Shown here: positions 39,134-51,901 of the stretch, one piece after another
Layout of the letters: every line of letters begins with the position of its first letter
Position numbering within the stretch: the first letter of the stretch is position 1
Source: Luzula sylvatica
Taxonomy: Eukaryota; Streptophyta; Magnoliopsida; Poales; Juncaceae
Assembly: GCA_946800325.1 (NCBI GenBank)
Contig: OX326960.1
Span: 12,610,393-12,674,392 of the forward strand
Length of the DNA stretch: 64,000 nucleotides
Reading direction: 5' to 3'
Notes under the pieces: model-generated
Seen by the model: only the letters and a program-made list of their open reading frames with translations
Told to the model about the DNA's origin: nothing
The model's database searches: none
Program-made: the position numbers and the translations under genes

Positions 39134-39765
39134 TTAAGCAAGTCCAAGAACTTTCAAGAACACGCAAGAATTGCAACTACGAACGATAATTTTCTAAAAT
39201 CGATCACCGAATAGAAGCTCACTTCATTCGGTGAATCGGTTTACACTTCGACGAAGATCGAGTTGCGAGGATTGAGGTGGAGCTTTCTTCATCCGAATCC
39301 ACGCAAGCAAGGAGTCGAGCATTCTATATTCCACTCGGGAGCTTTCTTCCAATTGGACTTCTTGCAATCTCGAGTTCACTCAACTGGTACGAAGCTCTCT
39401 TCTATTGGCGGGTGAATTGGTACGAAAGGAACGTGTTGTGCGAGTTACCTAGCTCACTAGCATCTCAAAACAACAAGGAAGGCATCCAAGACGAGACTCG
39501 GAGCTCACTTCATCTCTCTAGGTGTTTTCTTTCCTTTCTTGTAATTCTTGTAGTTTAAATTTGAATTGGATTTGTGTAAAGAATTCTCGGTTTAATGAAT
39601 CTTTTGTTCTTGTTTACTTGAATCAAATCTTTGTTGGTGTTTTTACTTGATCTTTTGTTTTTAATTTCTGCCTTGAACTTAGTTAAATCTCTCTTCATTC
39701 AATCTCAAAACAAACCTTTAATTCAACTCTCAAATCAAATCTCAAACCAGAAATCCAGAACTACT

Positions 39766-40105
39766 TCCGTTATAACGGAATTTGAACTGCGTTACAACGG
39801 ACTTGACGGTTTGTACCTGATTTTCAGTCTGTTGATACTCCGTTGTAACGCAACTTAACTCCGTTGTAACGGACCAGTGAGAAAATTCATTCTACATCAC
39901 TCATACTAGTGCGTTGTAACGGACAAACTAGTCCATTGTAACGGATCAACCAATCCGTTATAACGCTACCTATGTCCGTTGTAACGGACTATCTCTTTCC
40001 GTTATAACGTACTTTTCTCCGTTGTAACGGACGTTCATATCAATCTCTACGTTAGACATAACCCTAATGTCCGTTGTAACGGACCTCCATGTCCGTTGTA
40101 ACGGA
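39766..40105 (+). repeat. Cluster of 12 near-palindromic TCCGTTRTAACGGA motifs in the LTR
   Basis: Twelve copies of a 14-bp motif lie within 340 bp. The first (39766-39779) is the perfect palindrome TCCGTTATAACGGA; most others are TCCGTTGTAACGGA with single changes (for example at about 39860, 39975, 40018, 40092). Spacing is irregular (about 20-50 bp) and intervening sequence is unrelated, so this is a motif cluster rather than a simple tandem repeat. Each copy contains the AACGG core found in plant MYB/MSA-type sites; that role is inference. Confidence 0.9.
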
Positions 40106-40287
40106 CTACCTTCTGTGATTCATTCTTTGTTAATACTCATCTAGTTTCGATTAAAATTTGACGCACTCTCTCCTCGTGGAACGAATCTTGCATATTTTCC
40201 ACTATAACACATATAATTCTATACTTGTTGATTGAATCGGGTTTTCGAATACAACGATAATTTTACACGCCAAAAACCCGATCATCA

Positions 40288-41042
40288 GTTATCAAGTAGT
40301 TGGTTAGTTAGTTAGTTAGTTAGTCAACTAGTTAGTTATTTTGTTAGTTAGTCAGTTAGCTAGTAGTTAGCCTGTAATTTCTTTAGTTAGGTAGTTAGTT
40401 GGTGGGTATGCAGGAAGGTAGTTAGTTAGTTAGTTAGTTAATAAGTATGTAGGAAGATAGTTAGTTAGTTAATTAGTTAGTTATTTAGATAGATATCGAG
40501 TAGTTAGTTACATAGTTAGTCAGTTAGTTAGTTATTTAGTTATTTATCTAGTAGTTAGTTAATTAGTTAGTTTTCTAGTATTTAGTTAGTTAGTTAGTCA
40601 GTTAGTTAGTCATTTAGTTATTTATCTAGTAGTTAGTTAATTAGTTAGTTAGTTAGTTTGTTAGTTCGTTAATTAATTAGTTGGTTAGTTAGTTAATATG
40701 TATGTTAGAAGGCAGATAGTTAGTTAGTTAGTTAGTTTGGTAGTTAGTTAATTAGTTAGTTAGTTATCAGTTAGTTAGTCGGTATATAGGATGGTAGTTA
40801 GTTAGTTGGTTAGTTAGTCGGTATGTAGGAAGGTAGTTAGTTAATTAATTAGTTAGGTAGTTAGCTAATTAGTTTGTTTATAGGTATGTTTGAAGGTAGG
40901 TAGTTAGTTAGTTAGTTAATTAGTTCGTTATTTAGTCAGTTAGTTAGTTAGCAAGTAGTTAGTTAGTTAGTTAATTAGTTAGCTAGTAGTTACTTAGTAA
41001 GTTAGTTGGCTAGTTAGTTAGTTAGCTAGTTACCTAGCTAGC

Positions 41043-41076
<34 letters not shown>

Positions 41077-42557
41077 ATAGGTATGTAGGAAGGTAGTTAG
41101 TTAGTTGGGAAGTTAGTTTGTTAGTTAGCTTGTAGTTAGTAAGTTAGTTAGTTAGTTAGTTAGTGGGTATGTAGGAAAGGTAGCTAGTAAGTTACTTAGT
41201 TACTTAGTTAACTAGTTAGTTAGTTAGTTAGATAGTAGCTTGTTAGTTAGTTAGTTAGTTAATTAGACAGTTTGTTAATTAGTTAGTTAGTTAGTGGGTA
41301 TGTAGGAAGGTAGATAGTTAGTGGGTATGTAGCAAGGTAGTGGGTGTGTAACTTAGCTAGTTAATTAGTTAGTATGTTCGTTAGTTAGTGGGTGTGTAGG
41401 AAGGTAGCTAGTTAGTTAGTTAGTTAGCTAGTAGTAAGTTAGTTAGTTAGTTAATTAGTTAGTTAGTGAGTTAATCAGTTAGTTAGTTAGTTAGTTAGTT
41501 AATATGTATGTAAAAAGGTTGTTAGTTAGTTTGCCAGATAGTTAATTTGTTAGTTAGTTAATTACTTAGTTACTTAGTTAGTTAATAGGTAGATAGGAAG
41601 ACAGTTAGTTAGTTAGTTAGTTAGATAGATACTAGTTAATAGGTATGTAGGAAGACAATTAGTTAGTTAGTTAGTTAGTTAGTTAATTAGTTACTTAGTT
41701 AGATACTAGTTAATTAGTTAGTTAGTTCGTTAGTTAGTTAGTTAGTGACTTTTTCGGAAGGTAGTTAGTTAATTAGTTAGTTAGGTAGTTAGCTATTTAA
41801 TTAGTTTATATGTATGTACGAAGGTAGTTAGTTAGTTAGTTTGTTAATTAGTTCGTTATTTAGTCAGTTTGTTAGTTAGTTAGCTAGCTGTTAGTTAGTT
41901 AGTTAGTTAGTTAGCTAGTAGTTAGTGCGTTAGTTAGTTGGCTGGTTAGTTAGTTAGTTAGCTAGCTAGCGAGTAGTTAGTTTGTTAGTTAGTCAGTTAG
42001 TTAGTTAATAGGTATGTGGGAAGTTAGTTAGCTAGTTAGTTAATTATTTAGCCAGTAGTTAGTTAGTTAGTTAATTAGATAGCTAGTTAATTAGTTAGTT
42101 AGTTAGGTCATCAGTTAGTTAGTTCGTTATCTAGTAGTTAGTCAGTTAGTTAGGTCATCCGTTGGTTATTTAGTTAGTTAGATAGTTAGTTAGTTAGCTT
42201 GTAGTTAGCTGGTTAGTTATTTATTTAGTTAGTTCGTGGGTATGTAGGAAGGTAGGTAGTTAGTTAGTTAGTTAGTTAATAGGTATTTAAGAAGATAGTT
42301 AGATAGTAAATCAGTTAGTTATTATGTTAGTTATATAGAAATTAGTTAGTTAGTTATTTTGTCAACTAGCTAGTAGTTAGTTAGTTATTTAGTTAGTTTG
42401 TTAGTTATCTAGTAGTTAGTTAGTTAGTTATGTAGTTAGTTATTTAGTTAGTTAGTTTGTTAGTCATCTAGAAGTTAGTTAGTTAGCTAGTTAGTTATTT
42501 AGTTAGATAGTTAGTTAGTTAGTGGGAAGGTAGTTAGTTAGTTAGTTAGTGGGAAGG

Positions 42558-42591
<34 letters not shown>

Positions 42592-44034
42592 ATAGGTATG
42601 TAGGAAGATAGTTATTTAGTTATATAGTTTTTTAATTAGTTAATTAGTTAGTTTGTTAGTTATAATTAGTAAGTTTGTTAGTTAGGTAGTAGTAAGTTAG
42701 TGAGTTAGTTCATTAGTTTGTTAGTCAATTAGTTAACTAGTAGTTAGTTAGATAATTAGTTAATTAGTTAGTTAGTAAGTTAGTTAGTAAGTGGGTATGT
42801 ACGAAGGTAACTAGTTAGTTAGTTAATTTTTTAATTAGTTAGTTAATTAGTTAGTAAGTTAGTTAAGTAGTTAGTTATTTATTTAGTCAGTTAGTTAAAT
42901 AGCTAGTAGTTATTTAGTTAGTTATTTATTTATTTATTTAGTAGGTTACTTAGTTAGTGGGTATGTAGGAAGGTAGTTAGTAAGTTAGTTAGTTAGTTAG
43001 TTAGTTAGTTAGATAGTTAATTTATATGTATGTAGGAAGATAGTTAGTTAGTTAATTAGTTAGTTATTCAGTTAGTTATCTAGTAGTTAGTTAGTTACTT
43101 ATTCAGTTAGCTAGTAGTTAGTTAGTTAGTAAGTTAGTTAGTTAATTAGGTAGTTAGTTAGTTAGTTAATTAGCTAGTAGTAAGTTAGTTAGTTAGTTAG
43201 TTTGTAAGAAGGTTGTTAGTTAGATAGTTAGTTAATTAGTTAATTAGTAAGCTAGTTAGTTAGTTAATCAGTTAGTTATTTAGTTAGTTAGCTAGTAGTT
43301 GGTTAGTTAGTTAGTTAGTTGATCAATATGTATGTATCAAGGTAGTTAGTTAGTTAGTTAGATAGTTGGATAATTAGTTAGTTTGCGAATTAGTTAGTTA
43401 GTTTGTTAGGCAGTTTGTTAGTTAGTTATCTAGTTAGGTCATCAGTTAGTTATTTAGTTAGTTAGTTAGTTAGTTAGCTAGTAGTTAGTTGGTTAGTTAG
43501 TTATTTATTTAGTTAGTTAGTTAGTTGGTGGGTATGTGGGAATGCAGTTAGTTAGTTAGTTATTTAGTTAATTGGTATTTAAGAAGATAGTTAGTTAGTA
43601 AATTAGTTAGTTATTATGTTTGTTATCTATTAATTAGTTAGTTAGTTATTTTTGTCAGCTAGCCAGTAGTTAGTTAATTTGTTATCCATTAATTAGTAAG
43701 TTAGTGGGTATGTACGAAGGTAGCTAGTTAGTTAGTTAATTTGTTAGTTAATTAGTTAATTAGTAAGTTAGTTAGTTAATTAGTTAGTTAATTATTTAGT
43801 TAGTAAAATAACTAGTAGTTATTTAGTTATTTAGTTATTTACTTGGTTTGTGGGTATGTAGGAAGATAGTTAGTTAGTTAATTAGTTTGTTATTTAGTTA
43901 GTTATCTAGTAGTTAGTTAGTAATTAGTTAGTTAGTTAATTAGTTAGTTAGTGAATTAGTTAGTTAGTTAGTCAGTCAGTCAATTAGTTCGTTATCAAGT
44001 AGTTAGTTAGTTAGTTAGGTCAGTAGTTAGTTAT

Positions 44035-44066
<32 letters not shown>

Positions 44067-44301
44067 CTAGTAGTTAGCTGGTTAGTTATTTATTTTGTTA
44101 GTTAGTTAGTTAGTTGGTGGGTATGTGGGTATGTAGTTAGTTAGGTAGTTAGTTAATAGGTATTTAAGAAGATAGTTAGTTAGTAAATTAGTTAGTCATT
44201 ATGTTATATATCTATTAATTAGTTAGTTAGTTATTTTGTCAGCTAGCTAGTAGTTAGTTAGTTAGTTAGTTATTTAGTTAGTTAGTAAGTTAGTTATCTA
44301 G

Positions 44302-44343
<42 letters not shown>

Positions 44344-45858
44344 ACTAGTTAGTTATTTAGTTAGTTAGTTTGTTAGTTATCTAGTAGTTAGTTAGTTAGC
44401 TAGTTAGGTATTTAGTTAGATAGATAGTTAGTTAGTTAGTTAGCGGTAAGTTAGGTAGTTAGTTAGTTAATGGGTATGTAGGAAGATCGTTATTTAGTTA
44501 GTTTGTTAATTAGTTAATTTGCTAGTTAGTTAGTTAGTTAGTTGATTGGTATGTATGAAGGTAGTTAGTTAGTAAGTTAGTTAGTTAACTAGTTAGTTGG
44601 TTAGCTAGTAGTTTGTTAGTTAGTTAGTTAGTTAATTAGTTAGTTAGTTAGTTAGGTAGTTAGGTACATAGTTACTTAACTAGTAGTTAGTTAGATAATT
44701 AGTTAATTAATTAGTTGGTTAATTAGTTAATTAGTAAGTTAGTTAGTTAGTGGGTATGAACGAAGGAAGCTAGTTAGTTAGTTAGTCTGTCAGTTAGTTA
44801 ATTAGATAGGTATTAATTTAGTTAGTTAGTTAGTTAAATAGCTAGTAGTTATTTAGTTAGTTGTTTATTTATTTATTTAGTTAGTTAGTTAATATGTATG
44901 TAGGAAGATAATTAGTTAGTTAATTAGTTAGTTATCTAGTAGTTAGTTAGTTTGTTTGTTAGTCAGGTATTTATTTAGTTAGCTAGTTGTTAGTTAGTTA
45001 TTTAGTTAGTTAGTTAGTAAGTTAGTTAGTTAGTTAGTTAGTTAATTAGTTAGTTAGTTGGTTAGTTAGTCAATATGTATGTACGAAGGTAGTTAGTTAG
45101 TAAGTTAGTTAATTAGCTAGTAGTTAGTTAGTTAGTTAGTTAGTAAGTTAGTATGTAAGAAGGTTGTTAGTTAGTTAGTTAGTTAGATAGTTAGTTAATT
45201 AGTAAGTTAGTTATTCAGTTAGTCAATCAGTTAGTTATTTAGTTAGTTACTTAGTTAGTTAGCTTTTGTTAGGTAGTTAGTGAGTTAGTTAGTTAATCAA
45301 TATGTATGTATCAAGGTAGTTAGTTAGTTAGTTAGATAGTTAGTTAATTAGTTATTTAATTAGTTAATTAGTCAGTTAGTCAGTTAGTTAGTTAGTCAGT
45401 TATCTTGTAGTTAGTAAATTAGTAAGGTCATCAATTAGTTATTTAGTTAGTAAGTTAGTTAGTTAGTTAGTTAGCTTGTAGTTAGCTGGTTAGTCATTTT
45501 TTTAGTTAGTCAGTTAGTTAGTTGGTGGGTATGTAGGAAGGTAGTTAGTTAGTTAGTTAGTTAGTTAATAGGTATTTAAGAAGATAGTTAGTTAGAAAAT
45601 TAGTTAGTTATAATGTTAGTTATCTAGTAGTTAGTTAGTTATTTATTTTGTTAGCTAGCTAGTAGTTAGTCAGTTAGTTAGTTAGTAGTTAGTTAGTTAG
45701 ATAGTTATTTAGTTAACTATTTAGTTATTTAGTTAGTTAGTTTGTTAGTTATCTAGTAGTTAGTTAGTTAGCTAGTTAGTTATTTCGTTAGTTAGATAGT
45801 TAGTTAGTTAGTTAGTGGGAATGTAGTTTGTTAGTTAGTTAGTGGGTATGTAGGAAGG

Positions 45859-45899
<41 letters not shown>

Positions 45900-46218
45900 G
45901 GTTAGTTAGTTTGTTAGTAGTTAGTTAATTAGTTAGTTAGTTAGTTAGTTAATTAGTTAGTTAGTTAGTTAGTTAGTTTATATATATGTAAGGAGGTAGT
46001 TGGTTAGTTAGTTTGTTAGGTAATTAGTTCGTTTTTTAGTTAGTTCGTTAGTTAGTTACCTAGTAGTTAGTTAGTTAGATCGTTAGTTAATTAGTTAGTT
46101 AGTTAGCTAGCTAGTTAGTTAGTTAGTTAGTTAGTTAGCTAGTACTTTGTTTGTTAACTAGTTAGTTATTTAGTTAATTAGTTAGTCAGTCAGCTAGTAG
46201 TTAGTTAGTTAACTAGTT
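40288..46218 (+). repeat. (TTAG)n array, block 6
   Basis: TTAG matrix with the usual islands, starting with the second GTTAT duplication. TAGGTCATCA-type islands occur at about 42103, 42148, 43436 and 45424. No ORF or insert was seen until the minisatellite. Confidence 0.95.
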
Positions 46219-46758
46219 TTACGTCTATTTGCCATTTCTCGCTGCCAATAAAGATAGTTTTAGTGTCTTTTATTATTTTTCGCTGCCAAAAAATATGTAG
46301 CTTTATTGCCATTTATGGTTATTTGCAACCAAAAGATGTAGTTTTAGTGCCGTTTACATTTTTTGGTCAAGATGGAGCATTAGTGCCACTTGCAGCTTCT
46401 AGCTGCCAAAAGATATATTTTTAGTGTACTTCATCAATTTTTGCTACCAAATTTTTTTGTTTTAGTGTCATTTATATTTATTCGCGGCCAAAAGATGTAG
46501 TTTTAGCACCATTTATTATTGTTCTCTGCTGCTAAAAGGTGCATTTCAAGTGCGGTTTAGTGCCATTTGTTATTATTCCCTGCCAAAAGTTGTAGATTTA
46601 GTGCCTTTTATAACTACTCGATGCCAAAAGATGTAGTTTCAGTGTCGTTTGTAATTTTTGTGGTCAAAAGATGGAGTTTTATTGACATTTGCAGTTTCTC
46701 GCTGCCAAATAATATAGTTTTATTATCTTTTATTATTTTTGCTGCCAAAAGATGTAAT
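46219..46758 (+). repeat. Diverged minisatellite, about 13 units of 30-50 bp
   Basis: A non-TTAG island of 540 bp made of diverged units with consensus near GCTGCCAAAAGATGTAGTTT plus a TAGTGCCATTTATTATTTTTC-like half. The GCCAAAAG word or a variant occurs at about 46232, 46283, 46328, 46362, 46413, 46443, 46484, 46528, 46580, 46622, 46660, 46702 and 46741. Such arrays are common near CACTA ends, but no terminus adjoins this one. The 67-codon ORF (46567-46770) is a by-product of the repeat. Confidence 0.85.
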
Positions 46759-46885
46759 TTAGTCAGTTAGCTCGTAGTCAGTTAGTTATTTAGTTAGTTA
46801 TTTAGTTAGTTAATTAGTTAGTCAGTTAGTTAGTTAGATAGTTAGTTAGTTAGTTAGCTAGTTAGTTAGTTAGTTAGTTATCTAG

Positions 46886-46927
<42 letters not shown>

Positions 46928-47160
46928 ACTAGTTAGTTATTTAGTTAGTTAGTTAGTTAGTTAGTTATCTAGTACTTAGTTAGTTTGTTAACTAATTAGT
47001 TAGTTAGTTAGTCAGTTAGTTAGTGGTTTTGTACGAAGGTAGTTAATTACTTAGTTAGTTAGGTAGTTAGTTAGTTAGTTAGTTAGTTAATAGGTATGTA
47101 TGAAGGTAGTTAGTAAGTTAGTTTGCTAATTAGTTATTTTGTTAGTTAGCTAGTAGTTAA

Positions 47161-47191
<31 letters not shown>

Positions 47192-47776
47192 ATTAGTTAG
47201 TTATTTATTTAGGTAGTTAGTTAATTAGTTAGCTAGTAGTTAGTTAGTAATTTAGTTAATTAATTAGTTAGTTAGTTAATTAGTTAGTTAGTTAGTTAGT
47301 ATGTTCTTTAGTTAGTGGGTATGTAGAAAGGTAGCTATTTAGTTAGTTATGTAGTTAATTAGTTAGTTACCTAGTAGTTAGTTAGTTTGTCCGATAGTTG
47401 GTTAATTAGTTATTTAATATGTATGTAGGAAGAAAGTTAGTTAATTAGTTAGCTATTTAGTTAGTTATATAGTAGTTAGTCAGTTAGTTAGTTATATAGT
47501 TATTTAGTTAGTTGGTTAGGTAGGTAGTTTCTTATCTAGTAGTTGTTTAGTCATATAGTTAGTTAATTAGTTAGTTATTTAGTCAGTTAGTTAGCTAGTT
47601 AGTTAGTTAGTTAGCTAGCTAGTAGTTAGTTAGTTAGTAGTTTGTTAATAGGTACGTAGGAAGGAAGGTATGTAGTTAATTAGTTAGTTAGTTAATTAAT
47701 TAATTATTAGTTAGTTTGTTAGTTTGTGGGTATGTAGGAAAGGTAGCAAGTTAGTTACTTAGTTAACTAGTTAGTT
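46759..47776 (+). repeat. (TTAG)n array, block 7
   Basis: TTAG matrix resumes, with GGTATGTATGAAGG, GGTACGTAGGAAGG and CTAGTAG islands. From here rightward another island mix predominates (GGGTATGTAGGAAAGGTAGC), distinct from blocks 1-6. Confidence 0.93.
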
Positions 47777-47820
47777 TTCGAGTCCCATTAGCCTTCTCCA
47801 TTGACTCATTTTTTAAAAAA
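47777..47820 (+). other. Small non-array insert of about 44 bp
   Basis: TTCGAGTCCCATTAGCCTTC and the following T6A6-like stretch interrupt the TTAG matrix. No repeat family, terminus or target duplication can be named; it could be a filler at a repaired break. Confidence 0.6.
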
Positions 47821-48211
47821 GGTAGTTAGTACTTTGTTAGTTAGATCGTTAGTTAATTTGTTAGTTAGTTAGTTAGTTAGTTAGCTTGCTAGTAGTTAGT
47901 TATTTAGTTAGTTAATAGGTATGTAGGAATGTAGTTAGTTATTTAGTTAGTTAGTTAGTTAGTTTGTTTGTTAGTTAGTTAGCTGGTAGTTAGTTAGTTA
48001 GTTAGTTAATTAGTTAGTAAGTTATTTAGTACTTAGTTAGTTACTTAGTTACTTAGTTAACTAGCTAGTTAGTTAGTTAGCTAGTAGTTAGTTAGTTAGT
48101 TAGTGAGCTAGCTACTAGTTAGTTAGATAGTTAGTTATTTGGTTAGTTAGTTAGTTAGTTAATGGGTATGTAGGAAAGGTAGCTAGTAAGTTACTTAGTT
48201 ACTTAGTTAAC

Positions 48212-48256
<45 letters not shown>

Positions 48257-48345
48257 CGTTAGTAAGTTAGTCGGTGGGTTTGTTGGAAAGTAGTCAGTTA
48301 GTTAGTTACTTAGTTAGTATGTACGTTAGTTAGTAGGTATGTAGG

Positions 48346-48377
<32 letters not shown>

Positions 48378-49085
48378 GTAGTTAATTAGTTAATTAGTTA
48401 GTTAGGTAGTAGTAAGTTAGTTAGTTAGTTAATAGTGAGTTAGTCAGTTTATCAGTTAGTTCGTTAGTTAGTTAATATGTATGTAAAAATGTAGGTAGTT
48501 AGATAGTTAGATAGTTAGTTAATTAGTTAGTTAGTTAGTTATCTTGTAGTTAGTTAGTTAGTTAGTTAGTTAATCAGTTAGTTATTTAGTCAGTCAGTCA
48601 GCGAGTAGTTAGTTAGTTTGTTAGTTAGTTAGTTAATCAGTTAGTTAATTTGGTAGTTAGTTAGTTAGTTAGTTAGTTAGCTAGTCGTTAGTTAGTTAGT
48701 TATTTATCTATTTAGTTAGTTAGTGGTTACGTAGGACGGTTGGTTGTTAGTTTGTTAGTTAGGTAATATGTCTGTAGGAAGATAGTTAGTTAGTTAATTA
48801 ATTTGTTATTTAATTAGTTACCTAGTAGTTAGTTAGTTATTTAGTTAGTTAGTTAGTTAGTGATCTAGTAGTTAGTTAGTTAGTAGTTAGTTATTTAAAT
48901 AGTTAATTAATGGGTATGTAGGAAGGTAGTTAGTTAGTTAGTTCGTTAGTTAGTTGGCTAGCTAGTAGTTAGTGAGTTACTTAGTTAGTTAGCTAGTTAG
49001 TTTGCTAGTTAGTTAGTTAGTTAGTTAGGATGTAGGAAGCTAGCTAGTAGTTAGTTAGTTAGTTAATTAGTTAGTTAGATAGTTG

Positions 49086-49123
<38 letters not shown>

Positions 49124-49840
49124 AAGTTAGTTAATTAGTCAGTTAGTTAGTGGGTTTGTACGAAGGTCGTTAGTTAACTAGTTAGTTAGGTAGTTAGTTT
49201 TTTTGTTAGTTAAAAGGTATGTATGATGGTAGTTAGTAAGTTAGTTTGTTAATTAGTTATTTAGTTAGGTAGCTAGTAGTTAATTAGTTAGTTAGTTAAT
49301 TAGTGAGTTTGTTATTTATTTAGTTAGTTAGTTAATTAGCTAGCTAGTAGTTAGTTAGTAAATTAGTTAATTAATTAGTTAGTTAGCTAGTTAGCACGTT
49401 CGTTAGTTGGTGGGTATGTAGAAAAGTAGCTAGTTAGTTAGTTAGTCAATTAGTTAATTACCTAGTAGTTTGTTAGTTATTTAGTTAGTTTGTTAGTTGG
49501 TCAGTTAATCAGTTAGTCAGTTAGTTAGTTAGTTCAAATGTATGTAAGAAGGAAGTTAGTAAGTTAATTAATTAGATAGTTAATTATTTAGGTAGTTAGT
49601 TTGTTAGTTTGTTAGTTAGTCAGTTATTTAGTTAGTTAGTTAGTTAGTTAGCTAATAGTTAGTTAGTTCGATAGTTAGTTAATTAGATATTTAATACGTA
49701 TGTAGGAAGATAGTTAGTTAAGTAGTTAGCTATTTAGTTAGTTATCTAGTAGTTAGTTAGTTACTTAGTCAGTTATTTAGTTAGGTAGTAAGTTAGTTAG
49801 TTAGTTAGTTATCTAGTAGTTGTTTGGTTATATAGTTAGT

Positions 49841-49892
<52 letters not shown>

Positions 49893-50591
49893 AGTTAGTT
49901 ACTTTGTTAGTTTGTTAGTAAGTACGTAGGAAGGAAGGTAGGTAGTTAATTAGTTAGTTAGTTAATTATTTATTTAATTAATTAGTTATAAGTTAGTTAG
50001 TTAGTTAGTGGGTATGTAGGAAAGGTAGCCAGCTAGTTACTTAGTTAACTAGTTAGTTAGTTAGTCAGTTTGTTAGTAACTTAGTTAGTTAGTTAGTTAG
50101 TTAGTTAATGGGTATGTACGAAAGGTAGCTAGTAAGTTACTTAGTTACTTAGTTAACTAGTTAGTTAGTTAGGTAGTAGTTAGTAAGTTAGTTAGTTAGT
50201 TAGTTAGTTCGTTAGTTAGTTAGTCAGTGGGTTTGTTGGAAAGTAGTCAGTTAGTTAGTTACTTAGTTAGTATGTACGTTAGTTAGTGGGTATGTGGGAT
50301 AGTTTGTTAGTTAGTTAGTTAGATAGTTAGGTAGTTAATTAGTTAATTGGTTAGTTAGCTAGTAGTAAGTTAGTTAGTTAGTCAATAGTGAGTTAGTCAG
50401 TTTATCAGTTAGTTAGTTAGTTAGTTAGTTAATATGTATGTAAAAAGGTAGGTAGTTAGTTAGTTAGATAGTTAGTTAATTAGTTAGTTAGTTAGTTAGT
50501 TAGTTAGTCAGTCAATCAGTAAGTTATTTAGTCAGTTAGTCAGCAAGTAGTTAGTTAGTTAGTTAGTTAGTTAATCAGTTAGTTAATTTGG

Positions 50592-50633
<42 letters not shown>

Positions 50634-51776
50634 TTTATCTATTTAGTTAGTTAGTGGTTACGTAGGAAGGTAGGTTGTTAGTTAGGTAGTTAATATGTAT
50701 GTAGGAAGATTGTTAGTTAGTTAATTAGTTAGTTATTTAATTAGTTATCTAGTAGTTAGTTAGTTATTTAGTTAGTTAGTTAGTAATCCAGTAGTTAGTT
50801 AGTTAATAAGTCAGTTAGTTACTTTGTTAATATGTATGAAAGAAGGTAGTTAGTAAGTTAGTTAGTTAGATATATAGTTAGTTAATTAGTTAGTTAGTTA
50901 ATACTTAATTAATGGGTATGTAGGAAGGAAGTTAGTTAGTTAGTTTGTTAGTTCGTTAGCGAGCTAGTAGTTAGTGAGTTACTTAGTTAGTTAGCTAGTT
51001 AGTTAGCTAGTTAGTTAGTTAGTTAGGTACTTAGTTAGTTAGGATGTAGGATGCTACCTAGATATTTAGTTAGTTAATTAATTAGTTAGTCAGATAGTTG
51101 GTAAGTTAGTTAGTTAGTTAGTTAGTAAGTTAGTTACTTAGTCAGTTAGTTAGTGGGTTTGTACGAAGGTAGTTAGTTAACTAGTTAGTTAGGTAGTTAC
51201 TTTTTTTGTTAGTTAAAAGGTATGTATGAAGGTAGTTAGTAAGATAGTCTGTTAATTAGTTATTTAGTGTGTTAGCTAGTAGTTAATTAGTTAGTTAGTT
51301 AGTTCGTGAGTTAATTAGTTAGTTTCTTATTTATATAGTTTGTTAGTTAATTAGGTAGCTAGTAGTTAGTTAGTAAATTAGTTAATTAATTAGTTAATTA
51401 GTTAGATTTTTAGTTAGTTAGTACGTTCGTTAGTTGGTAGGTATGTTGAAAAGTAGCTAGTTAGTTAGTTAGTTAATTAGTTAATTACCTAGTAGTTTGT
51501 TAGTTATTTAGTTAGTTAGTTAGTTAGTCAGTTAATCAGTTAGTTAGTTAGTTAGTTAGTTAAAATGTATGTAAGAAGGTAGTTAGTTAGTTAATTAATT
51601 AGATAGTTAATTATTTAGTTAGTTCGTTTGTTAGTTAGTTAGTTAGTCAGTTATTTAGTTAGTTAGTTAGTTAGTTAGCTAATAATTAGTTAGTTCGATA
51701 GTTAGTTAATTAGTTATTTAATACGTATGTAGGAAGATAGTTAGTTAATTAGTTAGCAATTTAGTTAGTTATCTAG

Positions 51777-51814
<38 letters not shown>

Positions 51815-51870
51815 TCTAGTAGTTGTTTAGTTATATAGTTAGTTATATAGTTAGTTATCTAGTAGTAAGT

Positions 51871-51901
<31 letters not shown>

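Larger units (their letters stand above)
38607..40287 (+). mobile_element. Solo LTR, 1681 bp, inserted in the TTAG array
   Basis: It begins TGATG and ends CATCA (5-bp inverted termini, TG...CA) and is flanked by exact 5-bp duplications GTTAT. No internal region, primer-binding site or second LTR is present, so it is a solo LTR left by LTR-LTR recombination. Promoter elements are in order: CCAAT (38993-38997), TATAAATA (39017-39024) and a (CT)n about 45 bp downstream, which orients it plus. ORFs of up to 93 codons here show no conserved domain. The family cannot be assigned to gypsy or copia without an internal region; the LTR end at 1-59 is from the same family. Confidence 0.93.

Noticed and set aside
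38955..39176. 73-codon minus ORF rich in Arg-Glu
   Set aside because: Translation of the (CT)30 microsatellite.
39277..39858. Two plus-strand ORFs (93 and 75 codons)
   Set aside because: Inside the solo LTR downstream of its TATA box; the composition is non-coding and the frames run through the motif cluster.
1..40287. LTR end at 1-59 and LTR at 38607-40287 as the two LTRs of one giant element
   Set aside because: The 38607 LTR has its own perfect 5-bp target duplications, so it is an independent solo LTR.
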